Positions 1 to 10,289 of a stretch of 64,000 nt of DNA are shown here, piece by piece. This DNA comes from Bufo bufo (lineage: Eukaryota > Chordata > Amphibia > Anura > Bufonidae). The stretch's first letter is position 1; each line of letters begins with the position of its first letter. The position numbers were made by a program, and so were the translations under genes. The notes beneath the pieces are model-generated. The model was given only the letters and a program-made list of their open reading frames with translations. It ran no database searches and was not told the DNA's origin. Where the stretch lies: assembly GCF_905171765.1 (NCBI RefSeq), contig NC_053389.1:213720624-213784623 (forward strand). The letters are read 5' to 3'.

Positions 1-8
1 CACCCATT

Positions 9-3000
9 TTGGGCAAGATCCTAAATTTGAGAAATATGAGGAGAGCGTCAAATAAGGGACGTGGCCCAGGTCGTGGTGCTTCTGGTGGAGCTCCTGTTGC
101 AGGGAGAGGACGTGGTCGATCAGTGCCAGCTAAACACACAAGTGAAACCCCTTCCTCAGGTGAGAGTAGGCGACAGAACCTGCAGCGGTATTTGGTCAGG
201 CCTAATGCGGCATTACGAATGGTGAGGCCAGAACAAGTACAGGCGATAGTAGATTGGGTTGCTGACAGTGCCTCCAGTTCCTTCACATCGTCTCCCACCC
301 AATCTCCTGCTGAAAGATCAGAGTTGGCACCTGCAGCCGATGTCCATCAGTCTTTCACCTCACCCCCTTGCAAATTAACCAAGCAGTCTGAGCCCCAAGT
401 CATGCAGCAGTCTCTTCTGCTTTTTGATGACTCTGTTAGCAGGGTTTCCCAGGGCCATCCACCTATCCCTGTCCTAGTAGTGGAAGAGATTGCGTGCACC
501 GATGCCCAACCACTTATGTTTCAAGATGAGTACATGGGAGGATTATCGCAGCACGTCTCGGATGATGACGAAACACACGTGCCAACTGCTGTGGCTATCG
601 AAAGTGTGTAGACTGACAAGGAGGGCAGGGGTGAAGACTGGGTGGAAGATGATGTGGAGGAGGATGAGGTCCTCGACCCCACATGGAATCAAGGTTATGC
701 TAGTGACCTATGTAGTCTGGAGGAAGAGGCGGTGGTCGCACAGAGCAACTAGCACAGCAGAAGAGGGAGCAGGGTGCAAAAGCGGAGCGGCCGTCCCCTA
801 GACAGTACACCTGCTACTGCCTACCGCAGCAAGGGACCGAGCACACCAAAGCCAGCTCCAAGGAGTATCCTGGCATGGCAGTTCTTCAGACAATGTGCTG
901 ACGACAAGACACGCTGTGCAATCAGAGCCTGAAGCGAGGCATAAACGTTCTCAACCTGAGCACAACCTGCATGACCAGGCATTTAAGTGCAAAGCACGAG
1001 CTGCAGTGGAGTAGACACCTCAAAAACAAAGAAAGGTCTCTGGCTCCTCCTGCTTCCTTTTCTGCTGCAGTCTCGGCCTCTTCATCCACCTCTGGAGTTA
1101 CAGTGCCACCTGCCACCCCGCAAACAGAGGATGTGCCAGCAACACCACCACCTGGGTCACCAAGCATCTCCACAATGTCCCACTGAAGCGTTCAGCTCTC
1201 CATCTCCCAAACACTGGAGAGGAAGTAACCCCCTACCCACCCGCGATCCCTAGCCCTGAATGCCAGCATTTTTAAATTACTGGCCTTTGAAATGCTTTCA
1301 TTCCGTCTGGTGGAGACGGATAGTTTTAAAGGCCTTATGGCGGTGGCTGTCCCACAGTACGTCGTGCCCAGCCGCCACTACTTTTCCAGGTGAGCCATCC
1401 CTTCCCTGCAAAACCAAAGCCAGGGGTAAACAACAGCAGGAAGTTTTAAAACTTATCTGTTTGGGGGACAAACCCCACACAGCGCAGGAGCTGTGGACGG
1501 GCCTTGAACAACAAACCGATGAGTGATTGGTGCCAGTGAGCCTCAAGCCCGGCCTGGTGGTGTGCGATAATGAGCGAAATCTCATAGCAGCTCTGGGACT
1601 AGCCGGTTTGACGCACATCCTTTGTCTGGCGCATGTGCTTAATTTGGTGGTGCAGAGATTCCTTTAAAAATTTTCCGATATGTCCGAGCTGCTGCATAAA
1701 GTTCAGGCTGTCTGTGCGCGCTTTTGGCGTTCTCACCCTGCTGCTGCTCACCTGTCAGCGCTGCAGCGTAACTTTGGCCTTCCCGCTCATATGCGACGTG
1801 CCCACAAGGTGGAACTCCACCTTGCACATGCTGGCCAGACTGTGCGAGCAGCAGCAGGTGATAGTGGAGTTTCAGCTGCAGCACACGGGTGAGTCGCTCT
1901 GCGGAACAGCACTACTTCACCACCAATATCTGGGTCTCCATGGGAGACCTGTGCTTCTTGTTGCGCTGTTTCGAGTACTCCACCAACATGGCCAGTGCCG
2001 ATAACGCCGTTCTCAGCGTTACGATCCCACTTCTATACGAAAAAACGCTGCTGGCGATGATGGAAGAGGATGTGGCACAGGAGGAGGAAGAGGGATCATT
2101 TCGTAGGGTTTCCGGCCAGTCATTCACAAGTGGCTCCGAGGGTGGGTTTCTGCACCCACAAACGCCAGGTACACTATTGTCCAGCCAGGGCACAGTTCTG
2201 GAAGATGAGGAGGTGGAGGTAGAGGAGGAGAAGATGGAGGAGGAGGAACCATGTTCACAGCAGGGTGGCACCCAGACCAGCTCTTGGCCATCACTGGTGC
2301 ATGGCTGGGGGGATACAGAGGACACAGACGATACACCTCCCACAGAGGACAGATTTTCGTTGCCTCTGGGCAGCCTGGCACACATGAGCGATTACATGCT
2401 GCAGTGTCTCCGCAACCAACTCCGAGTTGCCAACATTCTAACTTGTGCTGATTACTGGGCGGCCACGCTGCTGGATCTCCATTACAAGGACAATGTACCG
2501 TCCTTAATTCCCTCACTGGAGCATGATCGTAAGATGCGCGAGTACAAGCGCACGCTGGTAGATGCGCTGCTGGTGGCATTCCCACCTGACAGCGGGGGCT
2601 TAGTTGAAGCACAAGGCGAAGGCAGAGGAGGAGGAAGAGGTCACCAATGCAGATTGGGCACCGACAGCACCTTAGAAGGCAGGGTTAGCATGGCCGACAT
2701 GTGGAAAAGCTTTGTCAGCACGCCACAACAAACAGCACCACCAGCTGATATGGAACGTCTTAGCAGGAGGCAGCATTTCTCCAAGATGGTGGAGCAGTAT
2801 GTGTCTACATGCCTACACGTACTGAATGATGGGTCTGCCCCCTTCAACTTCTGGGTCTCCAAATTGGGCGCATGGCCTGAGCTTTCCCTTTACGCATTGG
2901 AGGTGCTGGCCTGCCCTGCAGCCAGTGTATTATCTGTGTGTTTAGCACGGCAGTGGGTGTTATCACAGACAATAGCAGCCGCCTGTCCACAGCCAATGTG

Positions 3001-3067
3001 GACAAGCTCACGTTTATTAAAATGAACCAGGCATGGATCCCACAGGACTTGTCCGTACCTTGTGCAG
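9..3067 (+). pseudogene. hAT transposase (BED type), decayed
   Basis: A cut-and-paste transposase remnant. An open stretch at 9-611 encodes a basic Gly/Arg-rich N-terminus followed by a Ser/Pro-rich linker. Around 960-1020 there is a remnant of a BED zinc finger (TTCMTRHLSAKH). Near 1283-1390 comes the segment LSFRLVETDSFKGLM, typical of the start of the hAT catalytic fold. The second catalytic-Asp motif (VVCDNERNLIAAL) and the CLAHVLNLVVQ motif lie at about 1555-1660. The C-terminal dimerisation region runs from about 2810 to 3067 (NFWVSKLGAWPELSLYALEV, then VFSTAVGVITDN in another frame). The segment that should hold the first catalytic Asp, near 1400-1520, is largely unrecognisable. Several stops and frame changes (about 1391, 1525, 1665, 1890, 2935) make it nonfunctional. 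Acidic Glu-rich runs near 2060-2250 are also seen in the other hAT copies here. Confidence 0.85.
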
Positions 3068-3344
3068 AATAGACATCTATACCAGCCTAAACCAGCCATT
3101 GTTATACTGCAGTGCAATTGCTCATTCTTGTATTTTGGATAGTTCACACTCCTTTGGAGTGTACCCTAATTAAAAAAAAAATATATAAAATTAAGCCAGT
3201 GTTGGCTACCTCGTCCTCCTCCAGCACTGCTTCCACCTACACAGCTATATCCACCGCCTCCTCAAACTCCTGCTCCATATGGACCTCCACCTCATAAATC
3301 AATTATTTTTTTTTTATTTGTAAGTATTTTACTTTATTTTATGT

Positions 3345-4010
3345 AATTTCACTACTTTGTCTGTTACATTTTCGGGTGAGATTCACCAATTTTTGGGTGT
3401 GATGTACACTGCTATACCTAGTAGACAGGTTAAAAAAATTCACAAATTTGTCTGTTACATTTTCAGGTGAAAATCCCCAATTTTTGGGTGTGATGTATCA
3501 CTGCTATACCTAGTAGACAGGTAAAAAAAAAATCACAAATTTGTCTGTTACCTTTTCGGGTGAAATTCACCAATTTTTGGGTGTGATATATCACTGCTAT
3601 ACCTATGAGACAGGTTAAAAAAATTCACAAATTTGTCTGTTGCATTTCCGTGTGAAATTCGCCAAATTTTGGGTGTGATGCACCACTGCTATACCCTAGT
3701 AGACTGGTAAAAAAAAAAACACTAATTTGTCTGTTACATTTTCAGGTGAAATTGACAAATTTTTGGGTGTATTATACCCCTCCTCTACCTACTTGACAGC
3801 TTAATAAATTTCACAAATTTTTCTTTTACATTTTCGGGTGACATTAAACTATTTTTTTTTGTCATAGACCCCTGCCCTACAATGTAGACAGGTTAATAAA
3901 TTTCGCAAATTTTTCTGTTACATTCTTGGGTTAACATTTTACAATTTTGGACGTAAATAATCCCCTGCTCTGCATAGATGACAGGGAATAAAATTTCAGA
4001 AATTCTTCTT
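3345..4010 (+). repeat. 93-bp tandem repeat in hAT no. 1 tail
   Basis: About seven units of roughly 93 bp, each opening with a variant of TTGTCTGTTACATTTTCGGG at about 3357, 3449, 3541, 3633, 3727, 3820 and 3912. Early units are very alike; the last two are strongly diverged. The array lies just 3' of the transposase gene, the same place where the other hAT elements in this window carry unrelated tandem repeats. Confidence 0.85.
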
Positions 4011-4194
4011 TACTTGATGCGCCACCTTGATGCGACACCTTCTTTCATTCAATGCTTAAACTTTAACAAGTTGTCCCACATTTGCACTTTAATAATTTGT
4101 CCCACATTTGCGATTCAATAATTTGTCCCACATTTGCGCCTTAATAACTTTTCCCATATTTCCGCTTGATCAAAATAAAATTTCAGCCATTTGT

Positions 4195-4960
4195 CTCCCT
4201 TGGATGTGGTGTCTATTTCTCACGCTCCCTCTCCGGCGTGGAACCCTGATTCGCCGATTACCGTGATCAACATGGAAGGCTCAGAAAAGAACATCGAAAG
4301 TTGATAGATAAGATATCCTAATGGATGGTGGACGTCACAGGGACGTGCGATCAGGCAGAAGTTATGTAGAGTCAACAAAGCGGCAGCAGGGCCTCTCCTT
4401 GTTAACGTTACCAAATCCAAAATAAAACAGTGACATTCCCTATAATATTTTTATTAATCATTCCAATAACAGGGCATCTTAAGAGTCCTGTATTGTTACT
4501 TATCGTCACTACCTCTCCGAGTCGGGAGTGGGTAATTGCCGCGCACCGCCTCCTTAACTTGGAAGCTTATGCTTCAATACTAGGTCCCACATTTCCACTC
4601 GATTACATTTAATTTCATCCATTGATCTCCCTTGGATGTGGTATCCCTTTCTCAGGCTCCCTCTCCGGCCTGGAACCCTGAATCCCCACCACACGTGTTC
4701 ACCATGGTAGGTGCATGAAAGAACATTGAAAGTTGATAGAGAAGATATCCAATTGGATCGTGGAAATCACTGGGACATGCAACATGGTGGTGCAGAATGT
4801 ATGCACACGCCTACATGCACTGAATGATGGGTCTGCCCCCTTCAACTTCTGGGTCTCCAAATTTGTGTTTAGCACGACTGGAGGGGGTTATCACAGGTTA
4901 TATTTCCCAATGTTTTGGGGTGTACCCAAATTTAAAAAAATATAAATACATTTAAAACCA
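4195..4960 (+). repeat. Duplicated blocks inside hAT no. 1
   Basis: Two copies of a block of about 175 bp lie at 4190-4370 and 4612-4790; both contain CTCCCTTGGATGTGGT and a GAAAGTTGATAGA motif. The second copy runs directly into a duplicate of the transposase C-terminal coding segment (4790-4900 matches about 2800-2945, including GGTCTGCCCCCTTCAACTTC). A further matching stretch (ACCTCC..CTCCATATGGACCTC) occurs at 5020-5050 and 3240-3292. The element has therefore duplicated part of its own gene downstream. Confidence 0.75.
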
Positions 4961-5169
4961 AAAAACTGTGTAGGCTACCTCCTCCTCCACCGGCGCTTTC
5001 AGCTACACTGCCACATCCACAGCCACCTCAACCTCCTACTCCATATGGACCTCGTCCTAGATCAAGATTATTATTTTTTATTTTTACGTATTTTATGTTA
5101 TTTAAAGTCATTTCCCTATCCACTTGCCATGCTCTTAACCACATTTTGATGCCATTTGCAGCCCTCTAG

Positions 5170-5337
5170 CCCTTTCCATGACGTATTTACAGCCATTTTA
5201 GTGCTCAAAAGTTCGGGTGCCCATTGACTTCAATGGGGTTCTGGTTCTGTGTCAAGTTCGGGTCCCGAACTCAAACTTATTTGTGAAGTTCGGCCGAACC
5301 CGTCGAACCCGAACATCCAGGTGTCCGCTCAACTCTA
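5170..5337 (+). repeat. Right terminal region of hAT no. 1
   Basis: Subterminal region rich in short GTTCGGG / CGAACCC motifs, ending in the terminus AACTCTA. Clusters of short motifs next to a terminus are typical binding sites for hAT transposases in general; binding here is inference. Confidence 0.65.
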
Positions 5338-6068
5338 CCTGTTATGTATTGGATATAGATCAGCAACTCCTGGCATTAAAGCTGTTGTGAAACTGCAACT
5401 CACATCATGCTCCATTCACTTCTATGGAAGTTCAGAAAACAGCTAAGCAAGTGTACATGCTGGGAGTTTTAGTTTCACAACTGCTCGAGTGCCCGATGTT
5501 GCTGAATTCTGAAATATTAGATATCAAGGGTACATGCAGAGATATGTCCCATGCGCACGACCATATCCATTTTTTACTACAATGGGTTCATGGTACGCAT
5601 TTTGTGGACAAATATATGACATGTTCTATTTTCTTGTGGAACAGATACACGGATGCGGATAGCACATCCATGTCTGTTCCGCAAAAAAGATAGACTATGG
5701 AGATCATTTATGAAATGAGATACATCAGATTTCTGGTGTAAAAAAGTCACAAGTCAAGGCAACTGTGACATTTCCATAGCAACTGCAACATTTTTGCAAC
5801 ATTTTGGGATCCTTGCCACTTTTTCACAGTGGTCTGTGTTTAAGAGCTAAAAGTGTGATTAGACCTGGATTATGGCTTATTTACTAAGTGCGACTTTTGC
5901 AAGTCGCAAAAAAAGTAGCAATCCACGCCTGGCAACCACTGGTCTATTTTTACACCTAAAGGAATAAACCACATTACACTCACACTACATATACTATTAA
6001 GGTGCACCAATTAGTAAATTTGGTGCAGGCAAACAAATCAAAGCCATACTTAAAACTGGCATAAAAAC
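5338..6068. other. Intergenic stretch with MITE remnant
   Basis: No gene seen. Positions 5380-5485 form a hairpin-like remnant of the dispersed element whose arms read CTGTTGTGAAACTGCAACTC and GGGAGTTTTAGTTTCACAAC (a better copy is at 30703-30848). Positions 5875-6060 hold a short repeat around GCGACTTTTGCAAGTCGC. Confidence 0.5.
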
Positions 6069-6072
6069 AACC

Positions 6073-6352
6073 TTAAAGGGGTTGTCCCATGAAAAATATT
6101 CCAGCATCTGGATCTGAATAGTTTTGTAATTGCATGTAATTAAAAATTTAAGCTATTCAATAAAACATATCTGTTTAGCGCCACCTGCTGTTTGTTATTT
6201 TTCTTATTTCTTTGTCCGGGTTATTGAGATGGCCACACATGCTCAGTTTCATCCTTCAACTGCCTCCTGAGATGTGATATGGGGAGAGCCCCAGAAGAAT
6301 GTGCATGCCCCCTGAGCTGCAGCAGAAAAGACATTCCCCTTGAGCTGCCTGC
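6073..6352. repeat. TTAA-initiated dispersed repeat, interrupted by the Gypsy element
   Basis: Starts TTAAAGGGGTTGTCCCATG. It is broken at 6353 by the Gypsy LTR, and what looks like its continuation (TTGATATAAATCTAGCAG and onward) resumes after the other LTR at 16602. This is the target into which the Gypsy element inserted. The family assignment (TTAA-type MITE) is inference from the first bases. Confidence 0.5.
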
Positions 6353-6822
6353 TGTCACACACACAGGGGGTGGGGAAATGACCACTGAGCTCAACCCGCA
6401 CCCCTGTGCCTGCCTACTTGCCTCGCAAGTCCTAGTGACAAGGGACAACTGGTCGACAAACCCTCAGCTAGGATAAGTGCAGGGAAGACAGACAATACAT
6501 GCAACAGAGTAGTCAAACAAGCCGTGTCAGAAACCAAGAGAGCAGCACGGTACCAGAGGATCAAGCAGAGGATTGTCAGGAGAAGCCGAAGTCAGAACCA
6601 GGAGGAAACGCCAAGACCAAAGGATGAGATGAACGGGTAATCAGAAGACAAGCAGGAGCAACAAACCGGGTAAGTAATATCGCAGGAAGGACCTCAATAA
6701 CAGTCAATCTGTGGCCAGCGTCACATGACTCCTGAGTTCCAATGCAGCCGAGTGACGAGTGATCAGCTCCAGTGTGGTTAACATAGGAACGGGCGACGCC
6801 AGACGCGCTGATGATCGTGACA
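6353..6822 (-). repeat. 3' LTR of Gypsy A
   Basis: Starts TGTCACACACACAGGGGG and ends CGTGACA. Compared with the 5' LTR at 16014-16596 it has lost about 55 bp after CTGTGGCCAGC, plus shorter pieces nearer the end. The purine-rich tract expected upstream (minus strand, CTAGGGGGTAC at 6823-6833) is present. Confidence 0.8.
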
Positions 6823-6839
6823 GTACCCCCTAGTACTCC

Positions 6840-7929
6840 ACACGGGGCCACCGGACCCGAGGCCCCAGGTGACAGCTTCTCAGGATGTTCCACATGAAAT
6901 TTCTTAACAAGTCTAGAGGCATGAATATCCTTAGCTGGTACCCAGGACCTTTCCTCCGGTCCATAGCCTTTCCAGTGCACCAGGTACTGTAAAGAGTTAC
7001 GGACTCTCCTAACATCCAAGATCTTGGAAACCACAAACTCCTCAGAACCATTAACCAGTACCGGCGGCGGAGCGGACTGTGAAGGAACAACAGGGACAAT
7101 ATGTTTTTTAAACAGAGATTTGTGGAAGACGTCATGGATGTGGAAAGATTCGGGCAGCTTCAACCTAAAAGATACTGGATTAATTACCTCCGTAATCTCG
7201 TACGGACCTATAAAGTGAGGAGCAAACTTTTTGGAGGCCACCTTAAGAGGCACATTTTTAGAAGATAGGCACACCNNNNNNNNNNNNNNNNNNNNNNNNN
7301 NNNNNNNNNNNNNNNNNNNNNNNNNNNNNNNNNNNNNNNNNNNNNNNNNNNNNNNNNNNNNNNNNNNNNNNNNNNNNNNNNNNNNNNNNNNNNNNNNNNN
7401 NNNNNNNNNNNNNNNNNNNNNNNNNNNNNNNNNNNNNNNNNNNNNNNNNNNNNNNNNNNNNNNNNNNNNNNNNNNTTCTCCCCAACCTGAAAATCCATCC
7501 CCTTAGAATATTTCTTATTTGCTTTGATTTTTTGACTATTTCTAGCTTTTTCTAGGTTCGACTGAACCCGAGCCCAAACTGTGCACAGTTCTGATGAGAC
7601 CTTATCCGTCTCGGGGTTAGAAGAGGAGACGAATGACCCAGAATGAAAACGAGGATGGAAACCGTAATTACAAAAGAATGGGGAGACACCAGTGGAGGAA
7701 TTAACATGGTTGTTTATTGAAATTCTGGCAAAGGAAGGTACTTAACCCACAATTGTTGATCATCGGAGACGTATGACCTGAAAAACTGTTCCACAGACTG
7801 ATTAAGTCGTTCCGTCTGCCCGTTACTCTCAGGATGATAGGCAGACGAGAAAGACAATGAGATTTGGCACCTCTGACAGAAGGCTCTCTAAAATCTAGGC
7901 ACAAAGTGGACACCCCTATCAGATACAAT
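6840..7929 (-). pseudogene. Gypsy A pol: integrase end with chromodomain (partial)
   Basis: Minus-strand remnant of a chromovirus pol gene. Reading downward from 7929 there is part of the integrase core (the stretch around 7800-7929 parallels the second catalytic-Asp region in copy B), then the GPY/F module (HFIGPYEITEVINPVSFRL, about 7140-7215), and a chromodomain (VSKILDVRRVRNSLQYLVHW followed by KGYGPEERSW, about 6930-7050). Chromodomains direct such elements to modified histones in known chromoviruses. The 5' part of the gene is cut off at 7930 by the LTR of Gypsy B. A 200-base run of N lies inside the gene at 7276-7475 but probably hides little or no sequence. The reading frame continues past the usual stop region into the LTR, so the annotated end is approximate. 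Confidence 0.85.
7276..7475. other. Assembly gap, 200 N
   Basis: Exactly 200 N, a typical placeholder length. In the related copy B the bases CACACC are followed directly by TTATCCCCAACC (about 9427-9444). Copy A has CACACC immediately left of the gap and TTCTCCCCAACC immediately right of it. The alignment leaves no missing bases, so the true gap may be close to zero. Confidence 0.9.
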
Positions 7930-8620
7930 TGTGACGGTAACGTAAACTACACACAGGGGGGAGGATAGTGACCACTGCGCTCCACCCTCACCCCTGGCCC
8001 TGCCTACTTGCCTCGCAAGTCCTAATGACAGGGGACAACTAGACGGCAGTCCCTAACTTAGGATACGTGCTGGGAAGACAGACAAGACAAATAACGGAAC
8101 ATGAACGGACCGGGTCAATACCTAGAGAGCTACGCAGTACTAAGGAATGAGCAGAGAATAGTCAAGAAAAGCCGAGGTCAAATACCAGGAGAGAAACTAA
8201 GTACAACAGGAGTCCGCAAAGAATCGTCAGGTGGAAGCCGGGGTCAGGATACCAGGAGAGATGCGCAGTACAGGAGGAGCAGGCAGAGAATCGTCAGGGA
8301 ACACAGGATCAGGTAAGTATGCAGGAACAAAACAATCACCAGATACCTAAAATTAACAGGCAACCTGTGGCCAGCAGGCTGCCTGTATTTAGAGTGGGGA
8401 GTGAGGGTCATGTGACGTGGCCAGCGTCACATGACCGACAGACAGACAAATCGAGCACCGAGTGATCAGCTCGGCGCTCAAGGCAGACCTAGGAGCAGGG
8501 AGCCTCTCAGCTAGCAAAGCCGCCCTGGGAACGAGGCCAAACACAGATCCTCGCTCCCGAAGCTAAGCAGCAGGTCTGTGGCTGATGGGAGACCGAGTGC
8601 GCCTTTGGCGCCCCGTGACA
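7930..8620 (-). repeat. 3' LTR of Gypsy B
   Basis: Begins TGTGAC at 7930 and ends GTGACA at 8620, so the ends are inverted repeats. It is related to the LTRs of element A but clearly a different subfamily. The polypurine tract on the minus strand (TAAAAGGGGGGATAC, 8621-8635) directly abuts it. No matching 5' LTR remains in the window. Its 5-bp target in element A would be ACAAT at 7925-7929. Confidence 0.75.
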
Positions 8621-8635
8621 GTATCCCCCCTTTTA

Positions 8636-10280
8636 CAAGGGGCCACCGGACCCAAGACTTCAGGCGATGGCTTTTCAGGGTGTTCTAAATGAAATTCTCG
8701 AACAAGTCTAGGAGCATGAACTTCCCTGGCAGGTACCCAAAATCTCTCTTCAGGTCCATACCCCTTCCAGTGAATCAGGTACTGCAAGGAATTACGCACC
8801 TTCCTGACATCCACTATTTTAAACACCACATACTCAACAGCATCATTAACAAGAACCGGCAGAGGCGAGGCTTTTGATGGTACTACTGGTTCAACATATC
8901 TTTTAAGTAGAGATTTATGGAACACATTATGAATGTGGAATGACTCGGACAGCTCCAACCTAAACGATACTGGGTTGATAGAAACTTTTAAATTCATAAA
9001 GGGAATCAACTCGGTAAAGGAGGAGAGCATATTTAAAAGAAGAAAAACTCCCACAAGAGGACACAGTTTTAAATTAGAGGGGCATAGGTTTAAAAGTAAT
9101 ATAAGGAAGTATTACTTTACTGAGAGAGTAGTGGATGCATGGAATAGCCTTCCTGCAGAAGTGGTAGCTGCAAATACAGTGAAGGAGTTTAAGCATGCAT
9201 GGGATAGGCATAAGGCTATCCTTCATATAAGATAGGGCCAGGGACTATTAATAGGATTCAGATATATTGGGCAGACTAGATGGGCCAAATGGTTCTTATC
9301 TGCCGACACATTCTATGTTTCTATGTTTCTATGTTTCTAATCACCTCCATGATCTAATATCGTCCAATAAAACGAGGAGCAAATTTTTTAGAATCTACCT
9401 TGAGAGAGAGATTCTTGGAGGATAACCACACCTTATCCCCAACCAGAAAATTTGCACCCCTTGAACGTTTCCTATTGGCTTTGAGTCTTTGAGAACTTTG
9501 AGCCTTTTCTAGGTTCATTTGAACCCGGGCCTAAACTGTGCACAGTTCAGAAGAGAGCCTATCCGCCTCAGGGTTAGAGGAGGAGACGGATGACCCAGAA
9601 TGAAAACGGGGATGAAACCATGGTTACAAAAGAAAGGGGAGACCCCAGCAGAAGAATTAACACGGTTATTCAAAGCAAATTCAGCCAACGGAAGGTATTT
9701 AACCCATAATTGCTGGTCATCAGCAACATACGACCTCAGGAATTGTTCCACAGACTGATTAAGGCGTTCAGTCTGCCTATTACTCTCAGGGTGGTAGGCG
9801 GAGGAAAAAGACAACGAAATCTGACATCTTTGACAAAAAGCCCTCCAAAATTTGGACACAAACTGCACACCCCTGTCAGATACAATATTTTCCGGGATAC
9901 CATGTAACCGTACAATTTCTTTCACAAAAATAGATGCGAGGGTCTTGGCATTCGGGAGTTTAGACAGAGGAATGAAATGAACCATCTTGCTAAACCTATC
10001 GACCACTACCCAAACTACAGTCTTACCCTCCGCCGGCGGCAGGTCAGTAATAAAGTCCATCGAGATATGGGACCAGGGTCTACTGGGAATTGGTAGGGGT
10101 CGTAGGTTACCAGCAGGGCGAGTCCTAGGTGTCTTAGACCTAGCACAAACCTCACAGGCTGACACGTAGGACTTGACATCCCTAAATAGAGTGGGCCACC
10201 AATAGGATCTAGAAACCAGCTCTCTAGTGCCCTCAAAACCAGGTGCTGTGAGTCCCTTTGGCCCTAGAATAATGCCCAGT
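8636..10280 (-). pseudogene. Gypsy B pol: integrase and chromodomain (partial)
   Basis: Minus-strand pol remnant. From the high end it carries the zinc-binding tail of the integrase (SRSYWWPTLF, then ACEVCARSKT, about 10120-10215) and the DDE core at 9540-10090: MDFITDLPP with VVVDRFSKMVHF (first Asp), VSDRGVQFVSKFW (second Asp) and AYHPESNRQTERLNQ (Glu). All three catalytic residues are present. The GPY/F module follows, then a chromodomain (VFKIVDVRKVRNSLQYLIHW, about 8755-8830). The GPY/F module is split by a CR1 insertion at 8978-9338. A frame change near 9560 separates core and tail. The upstream half of pol (protease, RT, RNase H) is absent; the sequence changes to hAT no. 2 at about 10280-10290. 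Confidence 0.88.
8978..9338 (+). mobile_element. 5'-truncated CR1 LINE 3' end
   Basis: Encodes the last ~80 residues of a CR1 reverse-transcriptase ORF (KEESIFKRRKTPTRGHSFKL, then YYFTERVVDAWNSLPAEVV), ending at 9232-9234, followed by a short 3' UTR. It finishes with tandem TCTATGTT units (9311-9338), the short direct-repeat tail characteristic of CR1. It interrupts the chromodomain region of Gypsy B, whose sequence stops at GGGTTGAT and resumes at ATCACCTCC. It matches the long CR1 copy at 34813-37784 and keeps an A that the long copy has lost. Confidence 0.9.
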
Positions 10281-10289
10281 GTTCAAAGG

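Larger units (their letters stand above)
1..5337 (+). mobile_element. hAT DNA transposon no. 1 (left end outside window)
   Basis: The 3' portion of a large hAT element. It begins outside the window, carries a decayed BED-type transposase gene, then a tandem-repeat tail, duplicated blocks and a right terminus. The last bases, ending AACTCTA at 5337, read on the other strand as TAGAGTTGAGCGGACACC, a hAT-type terminus followed by a region rich in GTTCG/CGAAC motifs. The left terminus and target duplication cannot be seen; the expected 8-bp duplication on the right would be 5338-5345 (CCTGTTAT). The terminus differs from those of the other hAT elements in this window, so it is another family. Confidence 0.8.

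Noticed and set aside
9..611. Host RNA-binding protein with a Gly/Arg-rich N-terminus
   Set aside because: The same basic start occurs before the BED finger in hAT no. 4, and transposase domains follow downstream, so it is the N-terminus of a hAT transposase.
7208..7506. ORFs spanning the N run
   Set aside because: They are mostly undetermined residues; only the flanking Gypsy pol sequence is meaningful.
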